Of a stretch of 64,000 nt of DNA, positions 28,649 to 37,688 are shown piece by piece. The notes beneath the pieces were generated by a model that searched no databases, had not been told where the DNA came from, and saw nothing but the letters and a program-made list of their open reading frames with translations. Source of the DNA: Roseiarcus sp963813555 (GTDB lineage Bacteria; Pseudomonadota; Alphaproteobacteria; Rhizobiales; Beijerinckiaceae); the NCBI GenBank assembly GCA_963813555.1, contig CAWEZX010000008.1:372001-436000 (forward strand), given 5' to 3'. The stretch's first letter is position 1. The number at the start of each line of letters is the position of its first letter. The position numbers and the translations under genes were made by a program.

Positions 28649-29733
28649 TCATAAGGCATAGGCCCATTGGCGCAATCCGATGGACATGATCCGCCAGGGC
28701 TGATTGATGAGCTTGTTCCAGGCGTCGCAACAGTGGTCGACGATGTCGTCGAAGGATTTGAAGATTCGGTTCGAGAGCCAGTTGTCGCGCATGAACTGCC
28801 AGACGTTTTCCTGCGGGCTCAGCTCCGGGCCTTTTGCCGGCAATGGGATGAGCGTGATGTTGGGCGGGACGGTCAGGCGGCCGGAGAGACGCCAGCCGGC
28901 CTGATCGGCGAGCAGCGCGGCGTGCGCGCCCGGTGCGATCTGGGTGGCGATTTCGGCCAGACGCAGGTTCATGGCTTCGGTGTCGCACCGGGGCATGACG
29001 AGGGCTGCGCCCTTGCCGTCCTTGGGGCAGATTGCGCCGAATATATAAGCGGAGGCGGTTCGCTGATCTCTGGGAGCGCTCGGACGCGTTCCGCGCTTGG
29101 CCCAACGGCGGGTGATCTTGTTCTTCTGGCCGATGCGCGCCCGCATCCTGAGCTTGTCGAGGGACGTCGTCGAACCAGACCTCTATGGCGTCGGGAGCGA
29201 CGCCCTTCTCGCGGCTGATCTCTTCCAGGCGCTCGGGAAGACTTTTTTCAAGTCCTCAATTGCGCCTTCCGCCTGGGCGTGATGGCGAGGGCGAGCCGAG
29301 AGCTTGCGATAACCCGTCTTGCGCAGCACGCGGCTCAACGTCTGCTCGGAGACGACGACGCGGAATTCCTCGAAAATCCATTGGTGGAGATCGACCATCC
29401 GCCAGCGCACGACCCCGTGAATCGCCGGGATTGGGCCGCTCTCGATGATCGCGGCGAGCGCGGCGCGATGCGCCTCGTTCAACCGCGCAGGCTGCCCCGG
29501 CGCCTTGCGGTCGATCAGGCCGTCCGGGCCCTGCGCGTTGAACTTGACCACCCAGTCGCGAACGACCTACAGCCCGACGCCCCGATCTTCGCCGCCGCAG
29601 TGCGCGTGGCGCCGTCGTCAATCGCCGCAAGAGCCAGCAATCGGCGCGCTTGCGGCCCGGCCTTCGACCGTTTCGCCGCCGCCCGCAGCCCACCCGAGCC
29701 ATAATCATCCCGAAGACCAATTGCTGCCGCCAT
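28649..29733 (-). pseudogene. IS630-family transposase, multiply disrupted
   Basis: The N-terminal helix-turn-helix part begins at ATG 29733 (MAAAIGLRDDYGSGGLR). After a frame change at about 29575, where a TAG also replaces an expected Gln codon, VVRDWVVKFNAQGPDGLIDRK and the winged part follow. Another shift lies near 29230, a foreign-looking insertion near 29150, then the catalytic C-terminus reads on: KNKITRRWAKRGTRPSAP, LLADQAGWRLSG and ELSPQENVWQFMRDNWLSN (DDE residues D...D...E region). The gene is dead. It interrupts the DUF445 gene upstream. I could not define terminal repeats. Confidence 0.75.
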
Positions 29734-29814
29734 GGCGAGCCTCCTGCAGTCCGCCCAGGTCGAACAAATCAGCCGATTCGGGAATCCCCTCCGTGAGTTT
29801 GCATCAGCGGGGAC

Positions 29815-30196
29815 TGGTATTAGACGGCTCCCTGAGCCATTCCGAGGCGGTCGCCGCCAAATCGAGGCGAACAAGCTTCTCGACAACATTTTCCGAAGTC
29901 AGGAAATGAGTCTCGATGAACGAGCCGACGCTCTCGGCGATGCGATCCTTGTTGTTCGGGATGATCGCGGTGTACGGCAAAGGCAGACCCAGCGGATGCC
30001 GGAAGAGAGCGACGGCCGCGTACCAGTCCGCGATTGCTCCTGCTACGCCCGCCTCGGCGAACGCCCGCAGCCACTGGAACGCTGGAAAAGAGTGCTCCCA
30101 GAGCGAGCTCACGGCATAGGCTATCAGCATCGCAAGCAGGGCGGCCAAGGCCAGGCGCATGTGCTTCAGTCGCGCGAGCTTCTCATCCTCGCTCAC
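29815..30196 (-). pseudogene. 5' fragment of a DUF445 membrane protein
   Basis: The N-terminal 120 residues of a DUF445 (YjiN-like) protein: two hydrophobic stretches, then AGVAGAIADWYAAVALFRHPLGLPLPYTAIIPNNKDRIAESVGSFIETHFLT, split here as AGVAGAIADWYAAVALFRHP and PYTAIIPNNKDRIAE for reference. Full-length members are about 400 residues. The reading ends at the junction with the IS630 remnant, so the C-terminal two thirds are lost. The family function is unknown. Confidence 0.7.
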
Positions 30197-30258
30197 GCGT
30201 CGCCCTCGTCGACCGCCCGCATATCGGCAGGCCCCTAAATTCGAGGAGCGTCGTTGGG

Positions 30259-30917
30259 TAAGTATCCCCCGGCAAAGCCGGGGGCTTTAGGATTTGAACC
30301 GCTCAAAGCGGTAGGAGGGTCGCTGACGCGGCCCTTGATGTTTGGAGCCGCCTAAAGGCGGCTTTTTCAGCGCCAGAGGTTCATTTGTTCGAGCCTCTGA
30401 TCTTCCTTCTCTTGGTTGCGGATGTAAGCCCGGATGGCCTCCTCGTCACGGCCGACCGTATTGACGAAGAACCCCCGCGCCCAGAAGTGCTGCCCCACGA
30501 AGTTGCGCTTGCGCTCCCCATATACCCGGGCCAGGTGGATCGCGCTCTTGCCCTTGATGTACCCGACCACCTGCGACACTGCGTATTTCGGCGGAATCAA
30601 CAACAGCATGTGCACGTGATCGGGCATCAGATGCCCTTCCTCGACCCTCGCTTCCTTCTGAAGCGCAAGCTTGCGCAAAACTTCGCCCAAGTGTCGTCGC
30701 AGCTCCAGATACAGCACCTTGCGCCGACATTCGGGAATGAACACCACATGATATTTGCAGGTCCATGTCGTGTGGCTTAGGCTCTCGTAGTCGTCCATCG
30801 GTCGAGTTCCTTTCGTGTGAGTGGCTGCTCACGTTGGAACTTCACCGGTGGACCGCCGGAAACGTCAAACCTCTACTGCCACCCCGGCAGAGCCGGGGGG
30901 TCTCCCGCTTACGCTAG
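30259..30917 (-). mobile_element. IS200/IS605-family element, copy 1 (intact)
   Basis: A 659-bp unit repeated almost identically at 40582-41238 in the same orientation. Both ends carry hairpins: CCCCCGGC/GCCGGGGG near 30266-30284 at the low end and a CCCCGGC/GCCGGGG stem near 30883-30899 at the high end, as expected for Y1 transposase ends. It carries tnpA only. The high end abuts the last codons of the acyl-CoA dehydrogenase gene, whose TAG stop lies within the terminal CTAG. Confidence 0.85.
30367..30798 (-). CDS. tnpA: IS200-like TnpA (Y1 HUH transposase)
   Basis: 143 residues, the normal length of IS200 TnpA. The HUH motif is HVHML (within MPDHVHMLLLIPP), and the catalytic tyrosine lies in IRAYIRNQEKED near residue 125. 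The start MDDYESLSHTTWTCKYHVVFIP is typical. The enzyme moves single-stranded IS DNA by a peel-and-paste mechanism. Copy 1 has an uninterrupted frame, unlike copy 2, so it is the only visible source of active transposase for the pair. Confidence 0.93.
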   Translation of the reverse strand: MDDYESLSHTTWTCKYHVVFIPECRRKVLYLELRRHLGEVLRKLALQKEARVEEGHLMPDHVHMLLLIPPKYAVSQVVGYIKGKSAIHLARVYGERKRNFVGQHFWARGFFVNTVGRDEEAIRAYIRNQEKEDQRLEQMNLWR

Positions 30918-32137
30918 ACGAAAGCGCTGAGCCCGGTGATTGCCTTGCCGACGATGAGCGTGTTCATCTCACGCGTGCCTTCGTAGGAATAGATGGCTTC
31001 CGCGTCGGCGACAAAACGACCGACATGATTTTCGAGAAGAATACCGTTGCCGCCCAGCAGTTCGCGCGCATAGCCGACGGTCTCGCGACACTTGACCGTG
31101 GTATAGGCTTTGGCGAGCGACGCATGCTCGTCTTCCATCAGGCCCTGGTCTTGCAACTGAGCCAGCCGCACCATCATCGCCTGGCAGGCGGTGACATTGC
31201 CGAGCATGCGTACGAGCAGGTCCTGGACAAGTTGAAAGCCGCCAATCGGCTTGCCGAATTGCTTACGCTCGAGCGCGTAACGCAAGGCATGTTCATATGC
31301 GCCCATCGCGCAGCCGACCGCGAACCAGGCGACTCCCGTTCGCGTCATCCGCAGGACTTTGCCGCAGTCCTTGAACGAGTTGGCGTTTTGGAGTCGGTCT
31401 GCCTCAGGCACGCGGCAATCTTTCAGCGTGATGAGTTCGTTCTGCACAACCCGCAGCGCCATCTTGGTCTTGATCTTCTCGACCGAAAAGCCCGGATTCC
31501 CCTTTTCGACGACAAAGCCTTTGACCTGTCCGGAAGCTTCGTCGCGCGCCCAGATGACGTTGATATCGGAGAAGGTGGAATTTCCGATCCACTTCTTCTG
31601 CCCATTGAGGATCCATGTGTCGCCCTCGCGGCGACAGCTCGTCGTCATGCCGCCCGAGGCCGCGGAGCCGACCAAAGGTTCGGTGAGGCCGAATGAGCCG
31701 AGCATCTCCCATCGCATCATCGGCGGCAGCCAGCGCGCCTTCTGGGTCTCGTCGCCACATAAATAGATCGAGCCGGCCGAGAGGCCGGTGTGAACACCCC
31801 AGAAGGTCGCGATCGATGAATCAACTCGCGCCAATTCCATCGCCAGAACGCCGTTCAGGAGCCAGCTTCCGCCCGCCGATCCGTAGCCCTGATAACCGAC
31901 GCCGGCGATGGAAACGTCGAGAGCCGCCAGCTTTGGGATAATCTCGTGCGGAAACTGGTCTCGTCCCCAATAGTCCTCGATGATTGGCGCGACTTCGGTC
32001 TCCATGAACTCGCGCAGGCGCTTCCCAACCGCGCGCTCTTTGGGATCGAGCAGATCAGCGATCCTGTAGAAGTCGCCGTTGATCGGGGGCGGAACGGACT
32101 CCTTCCCCCGCGCCGAAGAAGCCGCCGCTAGCGTCAT
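30914..32137 (-). CDS. Acyl-CoA dehydrogenase (glutaryl-CoA-dehydrogenase-like)
   Basis: 407 residues. Characteristic blocks: GSFGLTEPLVGSAASG (FAD/substrate loop), WILNGQKKWIGN, RKQFGKPIGGFQLVQ, and IYSYEGTREMNTLIVGKAITG with the catalytic-type glutamate in YEGT. These flavoproteins oxidise acyl-CoA thioesters to the 2-enoyl-CoA. It is the last gene of the PHA operon and could supply enoyl-CoA for the MaoC hydratase two genes upstream. The stop codon falls inside the terminal CTAG of IS200 copy 1; the last residues (AFV) look like a normal end, so the protein is probably complete. Confidence 0.9.
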   Translation of the reverse strand: MTLAAASSARGKESVPPPINGDFYRIADLLDPKERAVGKRLREFMETEVAPIIEDYWGRDQFPHEIIPKLAALDVSIAGVGYQGYGSAGGSWLLNGVLAMELARVDSSIATFWGVHTGLSAGSIYLCGDETQKARWLPPMMRWEMLGSFGLTEPLVGSAASGGMTTSCRREGDTWILNGQKKWIGNSTFSDINVIWARDEASGQVKGFVVEKGNPGFSVEKIKTKMALRVVQNELITLKDCRVPEADRLQNANSFKDCGKVLRMTRTGVAWFAVGCAMGAYEHALRYALERKQFGKPIGGFQLVQDLLVRMLGNVTACQAMMVRLAQLQDQGLMEDEHASLAKAYTTVKCRETVGYARELLGGNGILLENHVGRFVADAEAIYSYEGTREMNTLIVGKAITGLSAFV

Positions 32138-32279
32138 CTCTTCTCTCCATCAGATCTGGGGTCCGCCTCTCGTCCGCGGGACCGGGCTGCGCGGCGAGCC
32201 GCATGGGCCGCCGGTGGCCAGGCGCCGCGCCCCGCATCGGAATTGCCGCCGGCAGGTCGGGCCTCCTGGCCCCGCGCGT

Positions 32280-32696
32280 CTACCCGGCCCGGCTTATGCT
32301 CTCGCGCAACTCGGCCAGGCTGTCGCGCAGCCTGTCGCGCAGAATCGCGGTCGCGTCGGTCGACGTCTTCTTCGTCAGCTCGGCGATGTCCTTGGTATTC
32401 TGCATCGTGATCTCGAACGCCTTCCGAGCATATTCGCTTTGTTTGGCGAGGATCTCCTGGGGGTTTCCTGATGGCTTGAAATCGCGGACCATCGCGGAGG
32501 TTTCGCGGAACGCCGTCTCGACGATCTCGCGTTGCTTTTCGGCGAGCGCTTTTGCGCCCTCGCCCGCCGCCTGCGCCGAGCGACCGAGCGCGTCAATATT
32601 TTTCAGATTCATGTCAACGAGTTTGTCAACGTCGACTTTGGGCAGGCCCAGGCGGGCGCCGAAGGCCTTCATCTGTTCGAGAATCGAGTCCGTCAT
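32280..32696 (-). CDS. Phasin-family protein of the PHA operon
   Basis: About 138 residues, wholly helical, with SILEQMKAFGARLGLPKVD at the start and QREIVETAFRETSAMVRDF in the middle, typical of phasin_2-type granule proteins. Three ATGs in a row begin the frame. The one at 32696 has the best spacing (eight bases) from AGGAGG at 32705-32710. It lies between the MaoC hydratase and the acyl-CoA dehydrogenase in the operon, which supports a role at PHA granules. Confidence 0.82.
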   Translation of the reverse strand: MTDSILEQMKAFGARLGLPKVDVDKLVDMNLKNIDALGRSAQAAGEGAKALAEKQREIVETAFRETSAMVRDFKPSGNPQEILAKQSEYARKAFEITMQNTKDIAELTKKTSTDATAILRDRLRDSLAELRESISRAG

Positions 32697-32746
32697 CATC
32701 ATTTCCTCCTTTGTGACACCGTTGATCGGCTTTCTACTCCGCCTCC

Positions 32747-33220
32747 TCAGGCGGCTTTGCGCGCCGTGATCAGCGCCAGGCACTCAGCGATCAGCGCCGG
32801 CTTGTCCGAACCCTCTATTTCCAAAGTGTTGTTCGTCTTGAGGACCACCCCGCCGCTCTTCCGCTCGACGTCGATCAACGCGACGCGCAGCCGAACGCGG
32901 GCGCCCGCCTTGACCGGCGCGAGGAAGCGAACCTTGTCCAATCCATAGTTGAATGCAGCGCCAGCGTCGGTCGGGACCACCCCAATCACCATCGACAGCG
33001 GCGCGACGAGCGCGAGCGTCAGGTAGCCGTGGGCAATCGGCGCTCCAAAAGGACTCTCCCGCTTTGCGCGTTCGACATCGACATGGATCCATTGTCGATC
33101 GCCACTGCACTCGGCGAATTGATTGATCCGGGACTGATCCACGGTCATCCAGCCCGAGACGCCGATCTCTTTGCCGACGTATTGCGAAACGTCTGAAAGG
33201 GCGAACTCGACCAAAATCAT
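32747..33220 (-). CDS. phaJ: MaoC-family (R)-enoyl-CoA hydratase, PhaJ-like
   Basis: 157 residues from ATG 33220. The hydratase-2 motif is clear: GDRQWIHVDVERAKRESPFG followed by APIAHGYLTLAL, giving the catalytic Asp and His of the hot-dog fold. PhaJ enzymes convert trans-2-enoyl-CoA from beta-oxidation to (R)-3-hydroxyacyl-CoA, the direct substrate of PHA synthase. That fits its place just after the synthase and depolymerase genes. The ribosome-binding site AAGGAG is unusually close to the ATG (one base), so a TTG two codons later is a possible start. The assignment to PhaJ rests partly on context. Confidence 0.8.
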   Translation of the reverse strand: MILVEFALSDVSQYVGKEIGVSGWMTVDQSRINQFAECSGDRQWIHVDVERAKRESPFGAPIAHGYLTLALVAPLSMVIGVVPTDAGAAFNYGLDKVRFLAPVKAGARVRLRVALIDVERKSGGVVLKTNNTLEIEGSDKPALIAECLALITARKAA

Positions 33221-33251
33221 TCTCCTTCGGGTCTGCGCATTCCCGATTTTG

Positions 33252-34074
33252 TTATTCTTCGAGAAACCTTTCGACAATCGCCGCTGAACTCGACCGGACG
33301 GGTCACCATGAACAGATGGCCTTCGTCCAGAATCTCGAGCCGGGAATTTGGGATCATCCGCGCCATCAGCCTGCCGTTGGCCAACGGGACAATGGGATCA
33401 TCCCGTCCAGCGAGGATCAGCGTCGGCTGTTTCAACGTCCAAAGCCACGGCAAGCTCGTCCACCCCGCCATTGCAAGGATCTGGTAGGCGTAGCCAGTTT
33501 GGTTTCCCCCCGACATGGCCTCCGCGAGCGCGTCGACGAGCTCTGGCTTATGTCGAAACCCGCCGCCGTAGATTTCCGGCGCAATGCGCCGCATGAACTC
33601 GCGGTCAAGGTAGCGGCGCGGCGTCGCCATCTTCCAAAGCACGCTTGGGCTACCGGGAACCATAATCGCGCCGGGCGAGGTTGCCGCAAGCACGAGCTTT
33701 CGACACATAGCGTAGTGTTGGTGCGCGAACTGCTGGGCGATGCCGCCGCCCCAGGAGACGCCGCCCACGTCCACGCGCCGGTGTCCCAACTGGTTCAGGA
33801 GCCGTTCGGCCAAACGTGCGATCGTCGATGGGCGATAAGGGCCGGAGGGCTTCGGCGATCCGCCAACTCCGGGGACATCGAAAATGATTGCCTCGGTTCG
33901 CTTCAAGGCGCGCATGAAGGGCTTCGCGAGCTCCAAACTCGCTCCGATGCCATTGAAAAACAGGAGCGGCGGACGGCCTTCCGGACCGCGCCTGATTGCA
34001 ACGCGCAGGGATTGGGTCCCAACCTCGATCGCTCGCACCTCGAACTTATCCGAGTCTGCATCACCCTCGGTCAT
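33252..34074 (-). CDS. phaZ: Intracellular PHA depolymerase PhaZ (alpha/beta hydrolase), frame shift at the C-terminus
   Basis: About 273 residues in the corrected frame. The fold is an alpha/beta hydrolase with nucleophile elbow GVSWGG (Ser107), the acid in LILAGRDDPIVP and the His in DEGHLF. FNGIGASLELAKPFM and the following block match the medium-chain PHA depolymerases of Pseudomonas. It degrades stored polyester. The raw frame runs to 33217 with an odd tail; removing one base near 33285 gives the expected AAIVERFLEE end and a TAA at 33252-33254. It follows phaC by 35 bases. Confidence 0.87.
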
Positions 34075-34109
34075 GGCCGCTCGTTCGAAGTTTTGCGAAA
34101 CATCGCCTA

Positions 34110-35813
34110 TTAGTCGAACACGTAAGTTCCGGGCGCCACAGTCGTTGCCGGATGACGTTTGCTCCCGAGGCTCGACGGCGCGGGGAGTTCAGCGCCCGAA
34201 CGCTCAAAGAGCCAATCGCGCCAGTGCGGCCACCAGCTTCCGCTCCTCTTTTCGCCCGCGGCAAGAAAACGCTCGCCGTCGGGCGCCTTCGCGAGGCCGG
34301 CGACAAAGGAAGCCTTCGCATTCGTTGGTGGATTGAGGAGGCTCTGGAGATGGCCGCTGTTCGACAAAACGAATACCGTCTCATCTCCATAGATCTTGGC
34401 CGTTCGATAAACCGATTTCCATGGCGTGATATGATCTGTGACCCCCGCCACGACATAGGCGTCCAATTTGACTCGACCCATGTCGATCGGAGCGCCGTTC
34501 AGCGTCAGGCTGTTCGCGTTCACGAACGGGTTCGTAAAGAACATGTCGACATAGTCGTGATGCAGCCGCGCCGAAAGCGAGGTCGTGTCGGCGTTCCAGA
34601 ACAGAATATCGAACGCGGGCGGCTGCTTGCCGAGCAGGTAGTTGTTGACCCAATAGTTCCAAATCAGATCGTTTGGCCGCATCCAAGCGAACATGCGGGC
34701 CAGGTCCTGGCCGTCGAGGACGCCGCGCAGTCGCGACGCTTGTTGGGCGGCGCGCATCGTCTCGGGCGTCACCAGCGACCCGAAAGCGCTATCGCTGGCG
34801 GTCGCAATGTCGAGGACGCAGACCGGAGAGACGATGTTCTTGATCTTGGCCTCGCCCTTGCTCGCGAGCCATCCTGCGTATGCGGCCGAAGTGATTCCGC
34901 CGGAGCAGGCCCCCATCATCGTGACATCGTCGGCGCCGGCGATCTCCCGAACGGCGTCAGTCCCTTCGTCAAGCGCCGCGACATAGGTGTCGAGACCCCA
35001 CTCCCGTTCGCGAACGGTCGGGTTTCGCCAACTGACGCAGAACACCTGAATGCCGCTCTTCAGCAGATATTGAACAAGGCTCTTATCGGGGGACAAGTCG
35101 ATGGAATAGAACTTGTTGATCTGAGGCGGCGTGATGATGAGCGGGCGGGCGCGAACCTCAGGCGTGTCCGGCTTGTACTGAATGACCTCCAGGAGCTCAT
35201 TGCGGAAAACGACCGCGCCGGGCGTCGCGGCGATATTGACGCCGAGCTTGAAAGGCGACTTGTCGACCTGCGCCGGCAATCCGCCGTTCTCGGCAATGTC
35301 GGACAGGTAGTTCTTGAAGCCGCGCAAGAGGCTGTCGCCTCCGGTATCGAGGAACTGCCTCACTGCCGTCGGATTGCTGAACGGGTTGTTGGTCGGAGAG
35401 GCCGCGTCGATGAAGATGTTCGCGATCAGGTGGGCGCGGGCCTTGTCGACATCGCCGAGACTGGTCTTTTCGATGAACCCGTTGATCGCATCGCCCCAAG
35501 CGAGATAGGTCTGCAACAATGCCCGGTGGGGCGCGCTGCTCTTCCAAGTCGCATCAGCGAAGCGCTTGTCGCCGGGCGTCCGCGCGCGATCGGACCGGCC
35601 GGCGCCGATGGCGCCGAGCTCGCTCATGAACGAGAGCCATTGGCCTGCTGCCACGGTGGGTTCTTTGACAACCGCCTTCAGCAGGATCGAAGCGCTCTCC
35701 ATCAAGTCCCTACCGCTCACGCCGACAAGCGGATTGAGCGCCAGCGTGTTGGCCGCCGCCTGCTCGGACAGCGAGTCCGACTGCACCTCTCCGCTTTCCG
35801 ATCGCTCAGCCAT
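34110..35813 (-). CDS. phaC: Class II (medium-chain) poly(3-hydroxyalkanoate) synthase PhaC
   Basis: 567 residues from ATG 35813 (Pseudomonas class II synthases are about 559). It polymerises (R)-3-hydroxyacyl-CoA at the granule surface. The lipase-like box is GACSGG with Cys303; the catalytic Asp is Asp460 in GVTDHI and the His is His488 in SNSGHLQSL, the same spacing as C296/D452/H480 of P. oleovorans. Further class II features are WWPHWRDWL and the end PGTYVFD. The N-terminal 60 residues are variable. The acyl-CoA ligase ends 27 bases upstream, phaZ starts 35 bases downstream. Class II synthases are best known from Pseudomonas, so this context is unusual. Confidence 0.95.
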   Translation of the reverse strand: MAERSESGEVQSDSLSEQAAANTLALNPLVGVSGRDLMESASILLKAVVKEPTVAAGQWLSFMSELGAIGAGRSDRARTPGDKRFADATWKSSAPHRALLQTYLAWGDAINGFIEKTSLGDVDKARAHLIANIFIDAASPTNNPFSNPTAVRQFLDTGGDSLLRGFKNYLSDIAENGGLPAQVDKSPFKLGVNIAATPGAVVFRNELLEVIQYKPDTPEVRARPLIITPPQINKFYSIDLSPDKSLVQYLLKSGIQVFCVSWRNPTVREREWGLDTYVAALDEGTDAVREIAGADDVTMMGACSGGITSAAYAGWLASKGEAKIKNIVSPVCVLDIATASDSAFGSLVTPETMRAAQQASRLRGVLDGQDLARMFAWMRPNDLIWNYWVNNYLLGKQPPAFDILFWNADTTSLSARLHHDYVDMFFTNPFVNANSLTLNGAPIDMGRVKLDAYVVAGVTDHITPWKSVYRTAKIYGDETVFVLSNSGHLQSLLNPPTNAKASFVAGLAKAPDGERFLAAGEKRSGSWWPHWRDWLFERSGAELPAPSSLGSKRHPATTVAPGTYVFD

Positions 35814-35840
35814 TGTTCTCAAGCGCCTCCTGCCAGAGCC

Positions 35841-37496
35841 TCACGCGGCGTCGCCGTACTGCAGCCGGAGCGCCTTCTTGTCGAACTTGCCGACGCTCGT
35901 TTTGGCTAGCGCGTCAACGAACAGAATCTTCTGCGGCACGGCGAACTTCGAAATTATGCCCTTATCCGCGGCGGCCATCACATGCGCCTTGACGTCGTCC
36001 ACGCTCACCGGGGGATCGCTCTTGCCGTCGGGCACGATCAGCGCGAGCGGTCGCTCGCCCCACCGGGCATCCTTGATACCGATGACCGCGCACTCGCTCA
36101 CCCCTGTGCAATGCATGATGATGTCCTCAAGCTGAAGCGAGGAGACCCATTCGCCGCCAGTCTTGATCACATCCTTGATGCGATCCGTGACCCGCAGATA
36201 GCCGTCAGGAGTGATGACCCCAATATCGTTGGTATGGAGATAGCCGCCCGCCCAGAGCTGCTCGGACGCGTCGGGATTGCCGAAATAGCCGCTCGTCAGC
36301 CATGGCGCGCGGACGACGATCTCGCCCGCGGATTGGCCGTCGCGCGGCAGTCGGTTCATATCCGGATCCACGATCTGGAGTTCGACCAACGGGCAAGTCC
36401 GACCTGCCCTTGTGCGGATTTCCACCTCACCCTCGGGATCGCCAGTGAGGTCGCGCAACTCCAGATGGGCCACCGTCAACAGCGGCCCAGTTTCAGACAT
36501 GCCGTACCCCGCAAAGACGTCGACGCCGAGCGCCATGGCCTGTTTCGCCAGCGCCTTCGGCAAGGCCGACCCGCCGATCACCATCTTCAACCCGGCAAGA
36601 TCAAGGTTCGCTTTCGTCGCAGCATCGAGCAGCATTTGCAGGATGGTCGGGACGCCGTGCGTGAATGTGACGCCTTCGGTCTTGATCAGTTTGACGAGCA
36701 GCGCCGGATCGTAGCGGCCGGGATAGACCTGCTTGACGCCGGCGAGGGTCGCCGCCCATGGGAAGCCCCAGGCGTGAACGTGGAACATGGGAGTGATCGG
36801 CATATAGACGTCGTCGCGATCGAAGCCGCCGTGTTTCGCCGCGAGCCCGAACAAGGCGAGTTCGGCCATCGCGTGCAGGACAAGCTGGCGATGGCTGAAG
36901 TAGACGCCTTTTGGCAGGCCGGTCGTGCCTGTCGTGTAGAAAGTCGTCGCCTGCGCGTTCTCGTCGAAATCGGGGAAGGCGTAGTCCGGCGACGCCGACG
37001 CGAGGAGTTCCTCGTACTCGCCGGCGAACTGAAGCTGGCCGGCGACCGGCGCCGGACGGTCGCTGAGCGCGACGAGCTGCTTAACTTTCGACAGCTTCGG
37101 CAGGATCGATTGAACGAGATCGACAAACTCGTTGTTGACGAGGAGCGTCGACGACCCGGCATGATCGATCGTATAGGCGATTTGCTCCGGAGACAGGCGG
37201 ACGTTGACCGTCTGCAGCACGGCTCCCATCATTGGGATAGCGAAAAACGCTTCGAGATATCGGTTGCTGTCCCAGTCCAGCACGCCGACAGTGTCGCCGG
37301 GGCGCACGCTGATCGCTGCGAGCGCGCTCGCGAGCCTTCCAATGCGGTCCCGAAGCTCGGCGTAAGTCAGGCGCTTGAGATCGCGGTAGACGATCTCCTG
37401 CTTCGGCGCCTGCATCAGCGGCGCGTGGAGCAATTGCTTGATCAGCAACGGATACTGGTACGCGGACGGCGTCACGGCGATCATCCGGCCGTTCAT
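35841..37496 (-). CDS. alkK: Medium-chain acyl-CoA synthetase, AlkK-like
   Basis: 551 residues from ATG 37496. ANL-superfamily motifs: the AMP-binding loop TTGTTGLPKG, the YGMSETGP motif, GYLHTNDIG, KDVIKTGGEWVSS, and the C-terminal acceptor-side KTSVGKFDKK with the adenylation lysine. MFHVHAWGFPW is typical of the AlkK/medium-chain fatty-acid group. It would activate fatty acids to acyl-CoA for the PHA operon, of which it is the first gene. The first codons lie in a 154-bp segment that recurs at 39440-39591. A longer frame upstream has no conserved residues. Confidence 0.9.
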   Translation of the reverse strand: MNGRMIAVTPSAYQYPLLIKQLLHAPLMQAPKQEIVYRDLKRLTYAELRDRIGRLASALAAISVRPGDTVGVLDWDSNRYLEAFFAIPMMGAVLQTVNVRLSPEQIAYTIDHAGSSTLLVNNEFVDLVQSILPKLSKVKQLVALSDRPAPVAGQLQFAGEYEELLASASPDYAFPDFDENAQATTFYTTGTTGLPKGVYFSHRQLVLHAMAELALFGLAAKHGGFDRDDVYMPITPMFHVHAWGFPWAATLAGVKQVYPGRYDPALLVKLIKTEGVTFTHGVPTILQMLLDAATKANLDLAGLKMVIGGSALPKALAKQAMALGVDVFAGYGMSETGPLLTVAHLELRDLTGDPEGEVEIRTRAGRTCPLVELQIVDPDMNRLPRDGQSAGEIVVRAPWLTSGYFGNPDASEQLWAGGYLHTNDIGVITPDGYLRVTDRIKDVIKTGGEWVSSLQLEDIIMHCTGVSECAVIGIKDARWGERPLALIVPDGKSDPPVSVDDVKAHVMAAADKGIISKFAVPQKILFVDALAKTSVGKFDKKALRLQYGDAA

Positions 37497-37617
37497 AGGC
37501 GTTCTCCCGACGCGCCAAGGCGCGCGTATCGGCTTAAAACCGTCGCTTAAGAGTTTCGCGTGCGGAACTGAGGGGGTCAAGGTCCAAAGTGGCCAAATCG
37601 AGGGTCTGAATTGGCCA
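37464..37617. repeat. Direct repeat, copy A (start of the acyl-CoA ligase gene and its leader)
   Basis: About 154 bases that recur in the same orientation at 39440-39591 with roughly 80% identity. It covers the first codons of the ligase gene and its upstream leader. A shared end segment reads CGAGGGTCTGAATTGGCCA in both copies. Confidence 0.75.
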
Positions 37618-37688
37618 GTGCTATCCTCTTGCCAGCGCCGATCGCCTGGATGCCGACGCTCCGGTCGTTGTCCTTGTGTGAGAGCACG

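Noticed and set aside
28550..29830. Terminal inverted repeats of the IS630 element
   Set aside because: I compared both flanks and found no convincing matching ends, so the element borders are left undefined.
33996..35909. A 637-residue plus-strand open frame opposite phaC
   Set aside because: Antisense shadow of the PHA synthase; GC-rich codon structure leaves long open frames on the other strand.
35982..37550. A 522-residue plus-strand open frame opposite the acyl-CoA ligase
   Set aside because: It is the exact antisense of a strongly conserved ligase gene, is Arg/Asp/His-rich and has no family features.
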